DNA from: DASXUX01 sp036504595
Lineage (GTDB): Bacteria > Planctomycetota > SZUA-567 > H5-PLA8
DNA: 64,000 bases
Assembly (NCBI GenBank): GCA_036504595.1
Contig: DASXUX010000067.1
Location: 248,001 to 312,000 of the forward strand
Direction: 5' to 3'
Position 1 is the first letter of the stretch. Each line of letters opens with the position of its first letter. Below are positions 52,389-61,112 of this stretch, piece by piece. Made by a program: the position numbers and the translations under genes. The notes below the pieces were generated by a model. That model made no database searches. It was not told where the DNA came from and saw only the letters and a program-made list of their open reading frames with translations.

Positions 52389-53570
52389 ATGAACCTGACC
52401 CGGAAAACGTTCGTCAGCGCGCTGGCCACTCTGGCCATTCTGCTGCTGGTTGGCTGTGAGGACAAGGACACTGCGAAGCAACCCGTCAACGAGAAGCCAA
52501 AGAGTAAAGCCAGCATCACCAAGGCTGAATTCGGCGCGATCGACGGCACGCCCGTGCAGCTCTACACGCTGACCAACGCCAACGGCCTGGAAGCGAAAAT
52601 CACCAACTTCGGCGGCATCGTCGTTTCGCTGAAAGTTCCCGACCGCACCGGCAAACTTGACGACGTGACGCTCGGCTTTGAGAAAGTCGAAGACTATAAT
52701 AAGGACGCCAATCCGTACTTCGGCGCGACCATCGGCCGCTACGGCAACCGCATCGCCAAGGGCAAGTTCACGCTCGACGGCAAGACCTACACGCTGGCGA
52801 TCAATAACGCTCCGAACGCTCTGCACGGCGGCCTGAAAGGTTTCAACCGCGTGATCTGGGCCGCGAGAGATTCCATGAGCAAAGACGGCCCGTCGCTGGA
52901 ACTCGCGTACACCGCGAAGGACGGCGAAGAAGGCTACCCGGGCAATCTGGCCGTGAAGGTCGTCTACACGCTGACCGACAAGAACGAATTGAAGATCACG
53001 AACACCGCGACCACCGACAAAGCGACAGTCCTCAATCTGACGCATCACTCGTACTTCAATCTGTGCGGCGCGATGTCGGAGAAGACCATTCTGGACCACG
53101 AAATTATGATCAAGGCCGACAAGTTTACGCCGGTGGATGAGACGCTGATCCCGACGGGAGTGCTGCAGCCGGTGAAAGGCACGCCGCTGGATTTCACCAA
53201 GCCGATGACGATCGGCGCGCGCATCAACCAGCCGGACCAGCAGCTCAAGTTCGGCGGCGGCTACGATCACAATTGGGTATTGAACAGCGGCGGCGGCTCG
53301 GTCGAACTGGCCGTGCGCCTTACCGACCCCACGAGCGGCCGCATCATGGAAGTTCTGACCGACGAACCGGGCATGCAGTTCTATTGCGGAAATTTCCTCG
53401 ACGGCACGCTGACCGGCAAGGGCGGCAAGGCCTACAAGCAGCGAATGGGCCTGTGCCTGGAACCGCAGCACTTCCCGGATTCGCCGAACAAGCCCGAATT
53501 TCAGTCCTGCGTGCTCAAGCCGGGAAAGACGTTCCAGAATACGATCATTTACAAGTTTTCAGCCAAGTAA
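52389..53570 (+). CDS. galM: Lipoprotein galactose mutarotase (aldose 1-epimerase)
   Basis: 393 residues after an excellent GGAGGAAA site. Lipobox LVGC at about 20-23, then a Lys-rich linker. The GalM fold follows: LTNANGLEAKITNFGGIVVSL, FGATIGRYGNRIAKGKF, NALHGGLKGFNRVIW with the first catalytic His, LTHHSYFNLCG with the second, GGGYDHNWVL, and the catalytic Glu in CLEPQHFPDSPN. It interconverts alpha and beta anomers of galactose or glucose. The lipid anchor puts it in the periplasm, where it could present the right anomer to the ABC importer encoded immediately downstream. Confidence 0.93.
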   Translation: MNLTRKTFVSALATLAILLLVGCEDKDTAKQPVNEKPKSKASITKAEFGAIDGTPVQLYTLTNANGLEAKITNFGGIVVSLKVPDRTGKLDDVTLGFEKVEDYNKDANPYFGATIGRYGNRIAKGKFTLDGKTYTLAINNAPNALHGGLKGFNRVIWAARDSMSKDGPSLELAYTAKDGEEGYPGNLAVKVVYTLTDKNELKITNTATTDKATVLNLTHHSYFNLCGAMSEKTILDHEIMIKADKFTPVDETLIPTGVLQPVKGTPLDFTKPMTIGARINQPDQQLKFGGGYDHNWVLNSGGGSVELAVRLTDPTSGRIMEVLTDEPGMQFYCGNFLDGTLTGKGGKAYKQRMGLCLEPQHFPDSPNKPEFQSCVLKPGKTFQNTIIYKFSAK

Positions 53571-53596
53571 GTGGACGTCTGGGGATTTCGAACGAC

Positions 53597-53671
53597 GGGT
53601 ATGGGGTATAGGGTCCGGGGTATAGGGAAGGATTGTGACGTCGCAAGCGATACCCGATACCCGATACCCCA
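53597..53671. repeat. Quasi-palindromic GGGTATGGGGTATAGGG / GATACCCGATACCC repeat
   Basis: Third copy of the 20234-type family, lying between galM and the ABC binding-protein gene; the right arm reads CGATACCCGATACCCGATAC. Confidence 0.8.
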
Positions 53672-53684
53672 AGAAAGGATACGC

Positions 53685-54644
53685 ATGCAACGATACGCGC
53701 TCGCATTTGCCATACTGTCCTGCATCGCACTGACTGGTTGTGGCGGCGGCGGGCAGTCAAGCGCCCAGGGCGGCAAGAAGACCTTCGTCATGGTGCCTAA
53801 GGGCGTGCATCCCTACTACGAGCCCTGTTATGAAGGCTTCAAAGACGCCGCGGCGAAATACGGCGTGAACGTCGATTACAAAGCCGCCAATGTCTATGAA
53901 GTGCCGCAGCAGGTGCAGATCATCGAGAATCTCATCGCGCGCAAAGTGGATGGCATCGCGATCTCCGCGCTGGATGACCAGGGCTTGGTGTCCGTCATCG
54001 CCGACGCCAGCAAGGCCGGCATCAAGGTGATCACCTTCGATGCGCCCGCGCCGTCATCGGCTCAGTTGACATACATCGGTACCATGAACGAGGCCGCCGG
54101 CCGAGCGGGCGCCGAAGAGATGATCAAACTGATGAACGGCGAAGGCGAAGTGGCGATCCTGCAAGGCGGACTCGGCGCGCCGAACCTGAACGACCGCTAC
54201 AAGGGCTTCGAAGCCGTGATGAAAGAGAAGGCACCCAAGATCAAGATCGTGGCGCGCGAAGACACGCAGGCGCGCATCGACCTAACGGTCAACAAAACCG
54301 AGGCGTTGCTGCAGGCGCACCCCAACCTGAAGGCGATCTTCGGTGTCTCCGCCGAGTGCTGTCCGGGCGCGTCATCGGTACTGAAGGACCAGAAGAAGGC
54401 CGACAAAATTCTCTTGGCTGGATTCGACGATCTGCCCGACACGTTGGCGGCTGTTCGCGAAGGCGTGGTGAAGTTCTGCATCGCTCAACGCACCTACAAG
54501 ATGGGCTGGCTCTCGATCGAGAAACTGCTGGACGCCACCGCCGGAAAACCGTTGCCAAAAGAGATCGACACCGGCGTCGTGATCATCACCAAGGCGAACG
54601 TGGACACATACATGCAGGACATGAAGAAGGAATTCGGTAAGTAG
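53685..54644 (+). CDS. Sugar ABC transporter substrate-binding lipoprotein
   Basis: 319 residues from ATG 53685, after AAGAAAGGA. Lipobox LTGC (CIALTGCGGGG). Periplasmic binding protein fold of the ribose/galactose type: KTFVMVPKGVHPYYEPCYEGFKDAAAKYG, IIENLIARKVDGIAISALDDQG, GIKVITFDAPAPSS, AILQGGLGAPNLNDRYKGFEAVM, and LAGFDDLPDTLAAVREGVVKF. It captures a sugar and delivers it to the permease encoded 8 bp downstream. Order binding protein - permease - ATPase. The ligand is a pentose or hexose; the neighbouring mutarotase favours galactose or glucose, by inference. Confidence 0.92.
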   Translation: MQRYALAFAILSCIALTGCGGGGQSSAQGGKKTFVMVPKGVHPYYEPCYEGFKDAAAKYGVNVDYKAANVYEVPQQVQIIENLIARKVDGIAISALDDQGLVSVIADASKAGIKVITFDAPAPSSAQLTYIGTMNEAAGRAGAEEMIKLMNGEGEVAILQGGLGAPNLNDRYKGFEAVMKEKAPKIKIVAREDTQARIDLTVNKTEALLQAHPNLKAIFGVSAECCPGASSVLKDQKKADKILLAGFDDLPDTLAAVREGVVKFCIAQRTYKMGWLSIEKLLDATAGKPLPKEIDTGVVIITKANVDTYMQDMKKEFGK

Positions 54645-54652
54645 CGGCCCTC

Positions 54653-55693
54653 ATGGAAACGACCACGGAAAGCCCGCCCCCGCCCACGAACCTGAAATCA
54701 CCGCCCGCTCCCAGCGGCGCGGTGCACTGGGCCGGCTGGCTGCTGCGCCGCCGCGAAGCCGGAATTTTTCTGGCGCTGCTGGCGTTGATGGGTCTGATCA
54801 CGCTCTACAAGCACGAGTTTGCCGACCAAAAGAACTTGTACCTGGTGTGCCGGCAGGTTGCGTACATCGCGATCGTTGCGCTCGGCGTGTTTTTTGTGAT
54901 TCTGACCAGCGGCATCGATCTTTCCATCGGTGCGACAGTGAGCTTGGCCGGCGTCATGTGCGGCTGGGCGATGTCGATGGCTCCGCCCAAGTTCCTGCCC
55001 TGCCTGGCGCTGGCGCCGGTGCTCGCGATTGGCCTCGGCATGTTTGTCGGTGCGCTGGTCGGCGCGTTCAATGCGGGAGTTGTTTCGTACCTGGGCGTGA
55101 CGCCCTTCATCGTGACCTTGGGCAGCATGGGGATGGCGCGCGGGATCGTGCTGGTGCTGACGCGCGGTGAAACCATCATGGGCGTTCCGGAAAGTTATAT
55201 TCGCTTCGGCGTCGCGGATATCCTTGGAGTTCCATTTCCCGTCGTGGTCCTTCTGCTCGTGGCAATTACAGCCCATATTGTCCTGACGTACACGGCATTC
55301 GGGCGGCGCGTGTATGCCGTTGGCGGCAACGAAGAGGCCACGCGGCTGTCGGGCATCAATGTCAAGAAGATCAAGTGCCTGGCGTACATCATCTCCGGCG
55401 TGCTGAGTTCCATCACCGGAATCCTGTATGTTGCGCGCTTCCGCTCGGCTCAAGCCAACGCCGGCCTGGGCATGGAAATGGACGCGATCGCCGCGGCTGT
55501 CATCGGCGGGACGTCCTTGATGGGCGGTGAAGGCAGCGTCATCGGCGTACTGATCGGCGCGATGGTCATGGGCGTGATCCGCAACGGTCTGGTGCTGATG
55601 GACATTTCGTCTTACTGGCAGGACTTCATCATCGGCGCGATCATTGTCCTCGCTGCCATCCTGGACAAACTGCGCACCAAGCGACGAGTCTAG
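54653..55693 (+). CDS. Sugar ABC transporter permease (RbsC/MglC family)
   Basis: 346 residues with about eight to ten membrane helices. Family signatures: VALGVFFVILTSGIDLSIGATVSLAGV, FNAGVVSYLGVTPFIVTLGSMGMARGIVLVLT, FGRRVYAVGGNEEATRLSGINVKKIK and AVIGGTSLMGGEGSVIGVLIGAMVMGVIRNGL. The N-terminal 25 residues are Pro-rich and precede a helix. It forms the transmembrane channel for the upstream binding protein and the downstream ATPase, with 8-bp and 11-bp spacings that indicate one operon. Confidence 0.95.
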   Translation: METTTESPPPPTNLKSPPAPSGAVHWAGWLLRRREAGIFLALLALMGLITLYKHEFADQKNLYLVCRQVAYIAIVALGVFFVILTSGIDLSIGATVSLAGVMCGWAMSMAPPKFLPCLALAPVLAIGLGMFVGALVGAFNAGVVSYLGVTPFIVTLGSMGMARGIVLVLTRGETIMGVPESYIRFGVADILGVPFPVVVLLLVAITAHIVLTYTAFGRRVYAVGGNEEATRLSGINVKKIKCLAYIISGVLSSITGILYVARFRSAQANAGLGMEMDAIAAAVIGGTSLMGGEGSVIGVLIGAMVMGVIRNGLVLMDISSYWQDFIIGAIIVLAAILDKLRTKRRV

Positions 55694-55704
55694 AGCCTAT
55701 TGCA

Positions 55705-57237
55705 ATGAACAACCAAGACCACGGGACTCCAGACTCCAGACTCCCAGACTCCAGACTGCTGTTAGAAATGCGCAAGATCTCCAAGAAGTTCCCCGGCGTG
55801 CACGCGCTGAAGGGCGCGAACTTCAACGTCAGCAAGGGTGAGATTGTCTGCCTGCTCGGCGAAAACGGCGCGGGCAAGTCCACGCTGATGAAGATTCTCA
55901 CGGGCGTCTATCCGGAATACGAAGGCACGATCGTTTTCGAAGGCCAGGAAGTCCACTTCCGCAACACGCGCGACGCGTTCGACCTGGGCATCAGCATCGT
56001 CTTTCAGGAATTCAATCTCTGCCCGAATCTGTCGGCCATGGAAAACCTGTTCCTCGGCCATGAAGTCAAAGGCCAGTTCGGATTTCTGTCATACAGCCAG
56101 ATGCGCGAGAAAGCGCGCGCGGCGTTCAAGAGCCTGCGCACGGAAATCGATCCCGAAGCGCTCGTGAAGGATCTCGGCGTCGCGCAGCAGCAGATGATCG
56201 AAGTCGCCAAGGCTCTGTCGCAAAACACCAAAATCCTGATCATGGACGAACCGACCTCCGCGCTGGCCGACAAGGAGATCGACAACCTCTTCTCGATCAT
56301 GCGCGAGCTCAAAGAGCGCGGCATCTCGATCGTTTTCATCTCGCACAAGCTGGGTGAGGTGCTGGCGATCACCGACCGCGTTGTGTGCCTTCGCGACGGC
56401 GAGAACTCCGGCGAAATCGCCACCAAAGGCGCGAGCGAAGCCGACTTGGTCAAGATGATGGTCGGCCGCGAGCTCGACCACATGTACACGCGCCGCAAGG
56501 GCAAGCCGGGCGAGGACGTCGTGCTGGAAGTACGCGACCTTTCCGGCCCGCCGCACATCCGCAACGTCAGCTTCAAAGTTCACGCCGGCGAAGTCGTCGG
56601 CCTGGCCGGATTGATCGGCGCTGGCCGCACCGAAGTCGCCAAGTTGCTGATGGGCGCGGTGCGCAAGACCTCCGGAACGATCCTCATTCGCGGCAAAGAA
56701 GTGCCGATCGACCATCCGTGGGACGCTGTTGCGCAGCGCATCGGCTACGCGTCTGAAGACCGCAAACAGCTCGGCCTGGTGCTGCAGATGACTGTGCGCG
56801 AAAACACGACGATGGCCGTGCACCGCAAGGTTCTCAACAGCCTTGGGCTGATCAGCGCCGCTCGCGAAAACGAGATCACAGACCGCTACATTCAGGCCAT
56901 GCGCATCAAGGTTTCGGACCGCGAACAGGTCACGCGCAACTTGAGCGGCGGGAACCAGCAGAAAGTCGTGCTCGCGAAATGGCTGGCGATCGACCCACAG
57001 GTGCTGATTCTCGACGAACCCACCCGCGGCATCGATGTCGGCGCGAAGGCCGAAGTCCACAAGATCATCGCCGACCTCGCCGACGCCGGCGTCGCCGTGA
57101 TCGTCATCTCCTCAGAACTTCCCGAAGTGCTTAACGTCGCTGACCGCATCCTGGTCATGCACGAAGGCCGCCTCACCGCCGACCTGCCGCGCGCCCAAGC
57201 GACGGAAGAAACGATCATGCAAGCGGCGCTCTCCTGA
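55705..57237 (+). CDS. Sugar ABC transporter duplicated ATPase (RbsA/MglA family)
   Basis: 510 residues with two ABC domains. Domain 1: LLEMRKISKKFPGVHALKGA, Walker A GENGAGKST, LGVAQQQMIEVAKALSQ in place of the usual signature, Walker B ILIMDEPTSAL. Domain 2 has the degenerate A site GLIGAGRTEVAK, signature LSGGNQQKVVLAKWL, and Walker B ILDEPTRGIDVGAK. This energises import through the RbsC-type permease. Residues about 7-18 (GTPDSRLPDSRLL) derive from a dispersed GACTCCAGACTCC repeat that runs from just after the start codon (55724-55758) to the first conserved residues, so the repeat has replaced the normal N-terminus. Confidence 0.95.
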   Translation: MNNQDHGTPDSRLPDSRLLLEMRKISKKFPGVHALKGANFNVSKGEIVCLLGENGAGKSTLMKILTGVYPEYEGTIVFEGQEVHFRNTRDAFDLGISIVFQEFNLCPNLSAMENLFLGHEVKGQFGFLSYSQMREKARAAFKSLRTEIDPEALVKDLGVAQQQMIEVAKALSQNTKILIMDEPTSALADKEIDNLFSIMRELKERGISIVFISHKLGEVLAITDRVVCLRDGENSGEIATKGASEADLVKMMVGRELDHMYTRRKGKPGEDVVLEVRDLSGPPHIRNVSFKVHAGEVVGLAGLIGAGRTEVAKLLMGAVRKTSGTILIRGKEVPIDHPWDAVAQRIGYASEDRKQLGLVLQMTVRENTTMAVHRKVLNSLGLISAARENEITDRYIQAMRIKVSDREQVTRNLSGGNQQKVVLAKWLAIDPQVLILDEPTRGIDVGAKAEVHKIIADLADAGVAVIVISSELPEVLNVADRILVMHEGRLTADLPRAQATEETIMQAALS

Positions 57238-57249
57238 TTGCGGATTGCT

Positions 57250-57373
57250 GTGTGGCACGGGCAGGCCGCTGGAGCGTCTTTTTGCTCCAGCGGATTGCCC
57301 GTGCAACGGCGCGCGGATTCACGGGCAATCCGACGGCGCAAGAAGCCGCGCCGTCGGCCTGCCCGTGCCACAC
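57250..57373. repeat. 124-bp nested cruciform (MITE-like) element, copy 2
   Basis: The same 17-bp terminal inverted repeats as 46545-46687 (57250-57266, 57357-57373). Arm A is CGCTGGAGC...GCTCCAGCG (67-75/84-92 after 57200), the centre is GATTGCCCGTG / CACGGGCAAT, and arm B is CGACGGCGC...GCGCCGTCG (57331-57339 / 57348-57356). It lies between the convergent ABC ATPase and purQ genes. Confidence 0.85.
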
Positions 57374-57378
57374 AAGCG

Positions 57379-58176
57379 CTACTTCGCTCGCTTCACCGCG
57401 TTTTCAAAAATGAACAGCCCGTCGCCGCCGTCGCCTTTGAGGCCTTCGCGCGACCAGCGGGGATGATGCCAGGGCAAGACGTGGCGTTCGGGGTGCGGCA
57501 TCAGGCCCAGCACCTGGCCGGATTCATCGAGGATGCCGGCGATGTCGTTCTGGGCACCGTTGGGATTCTCCGGATAGACCGGCGGGCCGCCCGCGGCATT
57601 TGTGTAGCGGAAGGCAACCTGACGCGCGGATTCGATCCGCTGCAGCGTCTGCTCGTCACGAGCGACAAACTTGCCTTCGCCGTGAGCGACCGGGAACGTG
57701 ACCAGGCGCCCGGCGTGGCCTTCGAGGAACGGCGAAGCGCTCTGTTCGATGCACAGCCACACCCAGCGATCCTCAAAGCGCTGCGAATCGTTGAACGTCA
57801 GTGTCGCGGCGGGAAGTTCGCGGCTCTCACGCGGCGCGTAAGACGGCCCCGGCAGCAATCCGGTCTTAACAAGAATCTGGAAGCCGTTGCAGATTCCCAG
57901 CACCAGCCCGCCGCGCTCCACAAAGCGCTGGAGCGGCTCGGCCAGCGTTTGCGTCAGCTCGTTGGCGATGACGGTGCCGGAGCCCAGATCGTCGCCGTAG
58001 CTGAAACCGCCCGGTAGAGCCAGAATGGAATGCTCATGCAGCAGTGCCGGCTTGGCGCAAAGCTCGCGGACGTGCAGGGAACGCGTGCGCCCGCCGGCCT
58101 TTTCGAATGCGAAGGCGGTTTCCAGATCGCAGTTGGTGCCAGGAGCGCGGAGAATCAGAACACGGGCGGCGGACAT
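57379..58176 (-). CDS. purQ: Phosphoribosylformylglycinamidine synthase glutaminase subunit
   Basis: 265 residues. Class I glutaminase for the fourth step of purine synthesis; it feeds ammonia to PurL. ARVLILRAPGTNCDLETAFAFEKAG at the N-terminus, LPGGFSYGDDLGSG, the catalytic Cys in LGICNGFQILVKTGLLPG, VAHGEGKFV, and the His/Glu pair in GLMPHPERHVLPW. It is longer than the usual 220-230 residues, with an extended end (HHPRWSREGLKGDGGDGLFIF) that matches the end of large-type PurQ/PurL glutaminase domains. purL and purS are not in the window. Confidence 0.95.
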   Translation of the reverse strand: MSAARVLILRAPGTNCDLETAFAFEKAGGRTRSLHVRELCAKPALLHEHSILALPGGFSYGDDLGSGTVIANELTQTLAEPLQRFVERGGLVLGICNGFQILVKTGLLPGPSYAPRESRELPAATLTFNDSQRFEDRWVWLCIEQSASPFLEGHAGRLVTFPVAHGEGKFVARDEQTLQRIESARQVAFRYTNAAGGPPVYPENPNGAQNDIAGILDESGQVLGLMPHPERHVLPWHHPRWSREGLKGDGGDGLFIFENAVKRAK

Positions 58177-58271
58177 GGATGACCTCGGGGCCTCTCAAAA
58201 AAACCAAGGTCATGTTATCGAATGCCGTGGCGATTGTCGAGAAACCTCTACGTTGTCTGTCTGGATCCGGG

Positions 58272-60086
58272 CTAGCGAATAGCTCGCCGGCGTGTGGTGG
58301 GCTTGCTGATCGCGCGCTGCTCGTCGCCGGGGAAATTCATATCCCCATGCCACGCATCCGGCGCTGCGGAAACGCTCGTGAGAGCTGGCCCATTGCCGCC
58401 GGCCAGCGGAACGGACGCGGTCGATCCCGCCCCCAGGCGAACTTGCTTGTTGCGCGCGCTGAACGTGCCGTTGCCGCGAAGCACACTGGCTGTAATCGCG
58501 CTGCTGTCGATCCGCACGTCAGCCGCGGTGGCGCCGCTCAGGCTGCCGGCCCCGGCATTGATGGACAGAGTTCCGTTTGTGCCCGCGTAGCAGGAAAGCT
58601 CGCCGGACTGGAGAGTGATCGCCACACTCGTTCCAATCAGATCAAATCTGACGCGCGAATTGCGATTGATCCACAGCTTGCCCCAGCCGGGTAGGAGCAG
58701 CGCGGCTCGGCTTTGCTCAGTGGTGATCCAGCTTCCGGAGGGAACCTGCATGCGAGACTTCAACGTGACGGCGGCCGCGCCTTGCGCTTGAGCCTGCACG
58801 TTGCCGTCGGCCGTCATGGCCACGACTGCCACGCCATCGACGGGTGTAATCGCCGTGTCTGATGCCGCTGTCTTGATGTTGTCGTTCGGGGTCTGCGCGA
58901 CGGCTGGCGCCTGCGGCGTTGAATTCGGCGCGGGAATCGGCACTCCGCCCGTATTCGCTTTGGATGGATTCTGCACGGCGCCTGTGCTTGGAATCACCGC
59001 CACATCGTTCTTCGATGGAGTCTTGCTGTCGATCGGCGGCGCGATCGGTCCCACTGCAAGCGGCGCATCGAACGGAACCGTTGGCTGTGGTCCCCGCCGC
59101 TCCGGCACCGCAAAATCCTTCGGTGCCTTCACGCTTTCCGGCGCGAGCTCCTTCGGAAGCTGGGGCGCTATGACCGCTTCCGTCGGCTGTGTGGCGTTAT
59201 CGGGCTTATTCTTGACTGCGATTTCCTTCTTCTGCGGCTTGATGTTTTGCACGCCGACGGGTGCTTCGACAAAGCCGTTCCGCGGTTCTGGCTTGCGAGG
59301 AACATCGTTTCCGTGCGCTAAGTCTTCGATCTTCAGTGGCGCTCTAGCGTCTTTCGGCAGAACGGGCGGGACGGTGTTCTTGCCCTCGCCCGAAGTGCCG
59401 TTGTTTACGACGGTATTCGTGCCGTGCCCCGGCACAGCGATCTTCAATCCAACGGCCAGCGCAACCAGTGCCGCCAGTCCGGTGGCCAGCCACGCCACGC
59501 GGCGCGGCCAGACGCGTTCCTGCGCGGCATAAATGCGCAAAGTTTCGCGTTGCGAGAAGAAAATACGCCGTGTCTCGGAGCTCGGCGCAGCTTCGGGCTC
59601 TGGTTCGTATACCACCGGCTTGGAAGCTGCCGTGCCCAGCATATTGCTCATTCGCGCAGCCAGTTTGTCTGAGAGCGCTGCGCTGACTGGGCGCTGGCCT
59701 TTGGCGAGCACTTCCTGCAACTGCCGCAGCGACTCCAGTTCCTCCCTGGCGCGTGGATCGTGCGCCAGATGCTGCTCCAGGGCGACCTTTTCACCTGAAT
59801 CCAAATCGCCGCTCAAGCTGGCCGACAGTAACGGAGCGTTCCCGTAAACTCCGCCAATGGCGCCGGTGCCCTGTTGCACCTGCTGGCGCAGCGCACTGAG
59901 CAGCGCGGGCCGGACCGCTCGCTCGCCAGCCTTTAGCTTTGTTAACAACCGACGGATTTCTGCGAGAAGAGACCGTGCGGAAGCGTTTTGCGCCAAAAGC
60001 CGCTCGACAGCGGCTGCTTCGTGCGGAGTCACGTCGCCGCACGCATATGCGCTGAGCAGATCAAGAGTTTCAACATCATGCGCCAT
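58272..60086 (-). CDS. FecR-domain membrane protein, probable anti-sigma factor of the adjacent ECF sigma
   Basis: About 604 residues from ATG 60086; GTG 60095 is possible. The N-terminal 150 residues hold two putative anti-sigma helical units, each with a hinge like LSAYACGDVTPHEAAAVERLLAQ and LSGDLDSGEKVALEQHL. A single transmembrane helix is at about 195-220 (VAWLATGLAALVALAVGLKIAV). A Pro/Ala/Lys-rich periplasmic linker (about 220-430) leads to a FecR-type domain (about 440-560: VPSGSWITTEQSRAALLLPG, RVRFDLIG, LQSGELSCYAG). FecR domains sense envelope signals and control ECF sigmas. The sigma gene lies 192 bp upstream on the same strand. Confidence 0.85.
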   Translation of the reverse strand: MAHDVETLDLLSAYACGDVTPHEAAAVERLLAQNASARSLLAEIRRLLTKLKAGERAVRPALLSALRQQVQQGTGAIGGVYGNAPLLSASLSGDLDSGEKVALEQHLAHDPRAREELESLRQLQEVLAKGQRPVSAALSDKLAARMSNMLGTAASKPVVYEPEPEAAPSSETRRIFFSQRETLRIYAAQERVWPRRVAWLATGLAALVALAVGLKIAVPGHGTNTVVNNGTSGEGKNTVPPVLPKDARAPLKIEDLAHGNDVPRKPEPRNGFVEAPVGVQNIKPQKKEIAVKNKPDNATQPTEAVIAPQLPKELAPESVKAPKDFAVPERRGPQPTVPFDAPLAVGPIAPPIDSKTPSKNDVAVIPSTGAVQNPSKANTGGVPIPAPNSTPQAPAVAQTPNDNIKTAASDTAITPVDGVAVVAMTADGNVQAQAQGAAAVTLKSRMQVPSGSWITTEQSRAALLLPGWGKLWINRNSRVRFDLIGTSVAITLQSGELSCYAGTNGTLSINAGAGSLSGATAADVRIDSSAITASVLRGNGTFSARNKQVRLGAGSTASVPLAGGNGPALTSVSAAPDAWHGDMNFPGDEQRAISKPTTRRRAIR

Positions 60087-60277
60087 CGGTCGCACCCACG
60101 TATTTCCTGAGTTATTAGTGTCCCTGTGGTTTCTGAGGATTACTTTCTAATTACACTACTTTGAAAAATTCCACCGGGATAATGGCGTTCCAAGGACATA
60201 GACAAAGCCTGACCCGAAAAACACTTACAAGTTTCTCGTGATCTCGCGTTACAACCTGCTCTAGCGGAAAAAAGCAC

Positions 60278-60871
60278 TTACGAAATGTGTTCTGCCGATT
60301 CTTCGTCGAGGTGCTTGCTGACGCTGGCTTCCGGCGCCCATCCCCTCAGGCGTTCCCGTAACGACAGTAGCGCCTTGTGGTAACTTGCCTTCGCGCCGCC
60401 TTCCGTAATGTCCAGGAGCGAAGCGATTTCGGAAAAGCGCATGTCTTCATATTGCTTCAGCGCAAAAATGGCGCGTTGCCTGGGCGGCAGCGACTGTACG
60501 GCGAGATCGATCGCGGCTCCGATTTCGCCGTCTTCCGCGCTGATTTCCGGAGACGCCGCAAAATGGGGGTCCACCGCATTATCGCGAATCCGCCGCTGCT
60601 TGTTCTCGGCACGAATGCGCTCGAAGCAGACGTTCAAGGCCGTTCGGTAAAGCCAAGTGCTGAAGCGCGCTTCTCCGCGCCAGTGCGGCAGCTCCTCAAA
60701 AGCCCGCAGGAACACTTCCTGTGAAGCGTCCAGCGCTGATTCTTCGTTGCGCAGAACCTGCAATCCCAGATGCAGCACACGGCGGTGGTGCGCCTCGAAC
60801 AGCTCCGCAAAGGCGCTTTGGTCGCCGGTGCGGAAGCGATCGATCAGGCTGCGTTCGTCGTCTTGGTTCAT
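60278..60871 (-). CDS. ECF-subfamily RNA polymerase sigma factor
   Basis: 197 residues from ATG 60871. Region 2 (about 20-85: QSAFAELFEAHHRRVLHLGL, DASQEVFLRAFEELPHWRGEARFSTWLYRTALN) and region 4 (about 125-180: SLPPRQRAIFALKQYEDMRFSEIASLLDITEGGAKASYHKALLSLRERL) with the helix-turn-helix. It should direct RNA polymerase to promoters of an envelope or metabolic regulon and be held by the FecR-type protein encoded downstream. A GAACTT / GTCTA pair upstream might be an autoregulated promoter, but its spacing is not ideal. The usual 30-residue linker is acidic (SPEISAEDGE). Confidence 0.93.
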   Translation of the reverse strand: MNQDDERSLIDRFRTGDQSAFAELFEAHHRRVLHLGLQVLRNEESALDASQEVFLRAFEELPHWRGEARFSTWLYRTALNVCFERIRAENKQRRIRDNAVDPHFAASPEISAEDGEIGAAIDLAVQSLPPRQRAIFALKQYEDMRFSEIASLLDITEGGAKASYHKALLSLRERLRGWAPEASVSKHLDEESAEHIS

Positions 60872-60918
60872 GAGCGCCGTTACGTTCCGCCGAGTGCTTT
60901 GGCCCAAGTGGGACGTAA

Positions 60919-60948
60919 TAGACAAGTAGCAGCATGCAGAAAAGTTCT
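60919..60948 (-). promoter_or_regulatory. Possible ECF-type promoter upstream of the sigma gene
   Basis: On the minus strand AGAACTT (60942-60948) and GTCTA (60919-60923) resemble the GGAACTT / GTCTAA boxes of extracytoplasmic sigma factors. The 18-bp spacing is longer than the usual 15-17, so the call is weak. Confidence 0.28.
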
Positions 60949-61062
60949 GACAAATTTGCTGCGCAAGGTGCACACCCGGCTGTGGTTCAACATCGTAGGT
61001 ACTGAATTTTAAGACTATCAATATCTGCCAATCCCGACACCTTTCGCAGTAAAAGCCAGCCC

Positions 61063-61088
61063 AAAAAAAAGCGGCCCCGAAGGGCCGC
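61063..61088 (-). terminator. Intrinsic terminator of the DUF4142/Cys-rich protein gene
   Basis: On the minus strand GCGGCCC-TTCG-GGGCCGC (61071-61088) forms a 7-bp stem capped by a UUCG tetraloop, followed by eight Ts (61063-61070). It ends 25 bp after the stop codon at 61113. Confidence 0.92.
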
Positions 61089-61112
61089 CTGCAAGCAGTT
61101 TATGAGGGTCGA

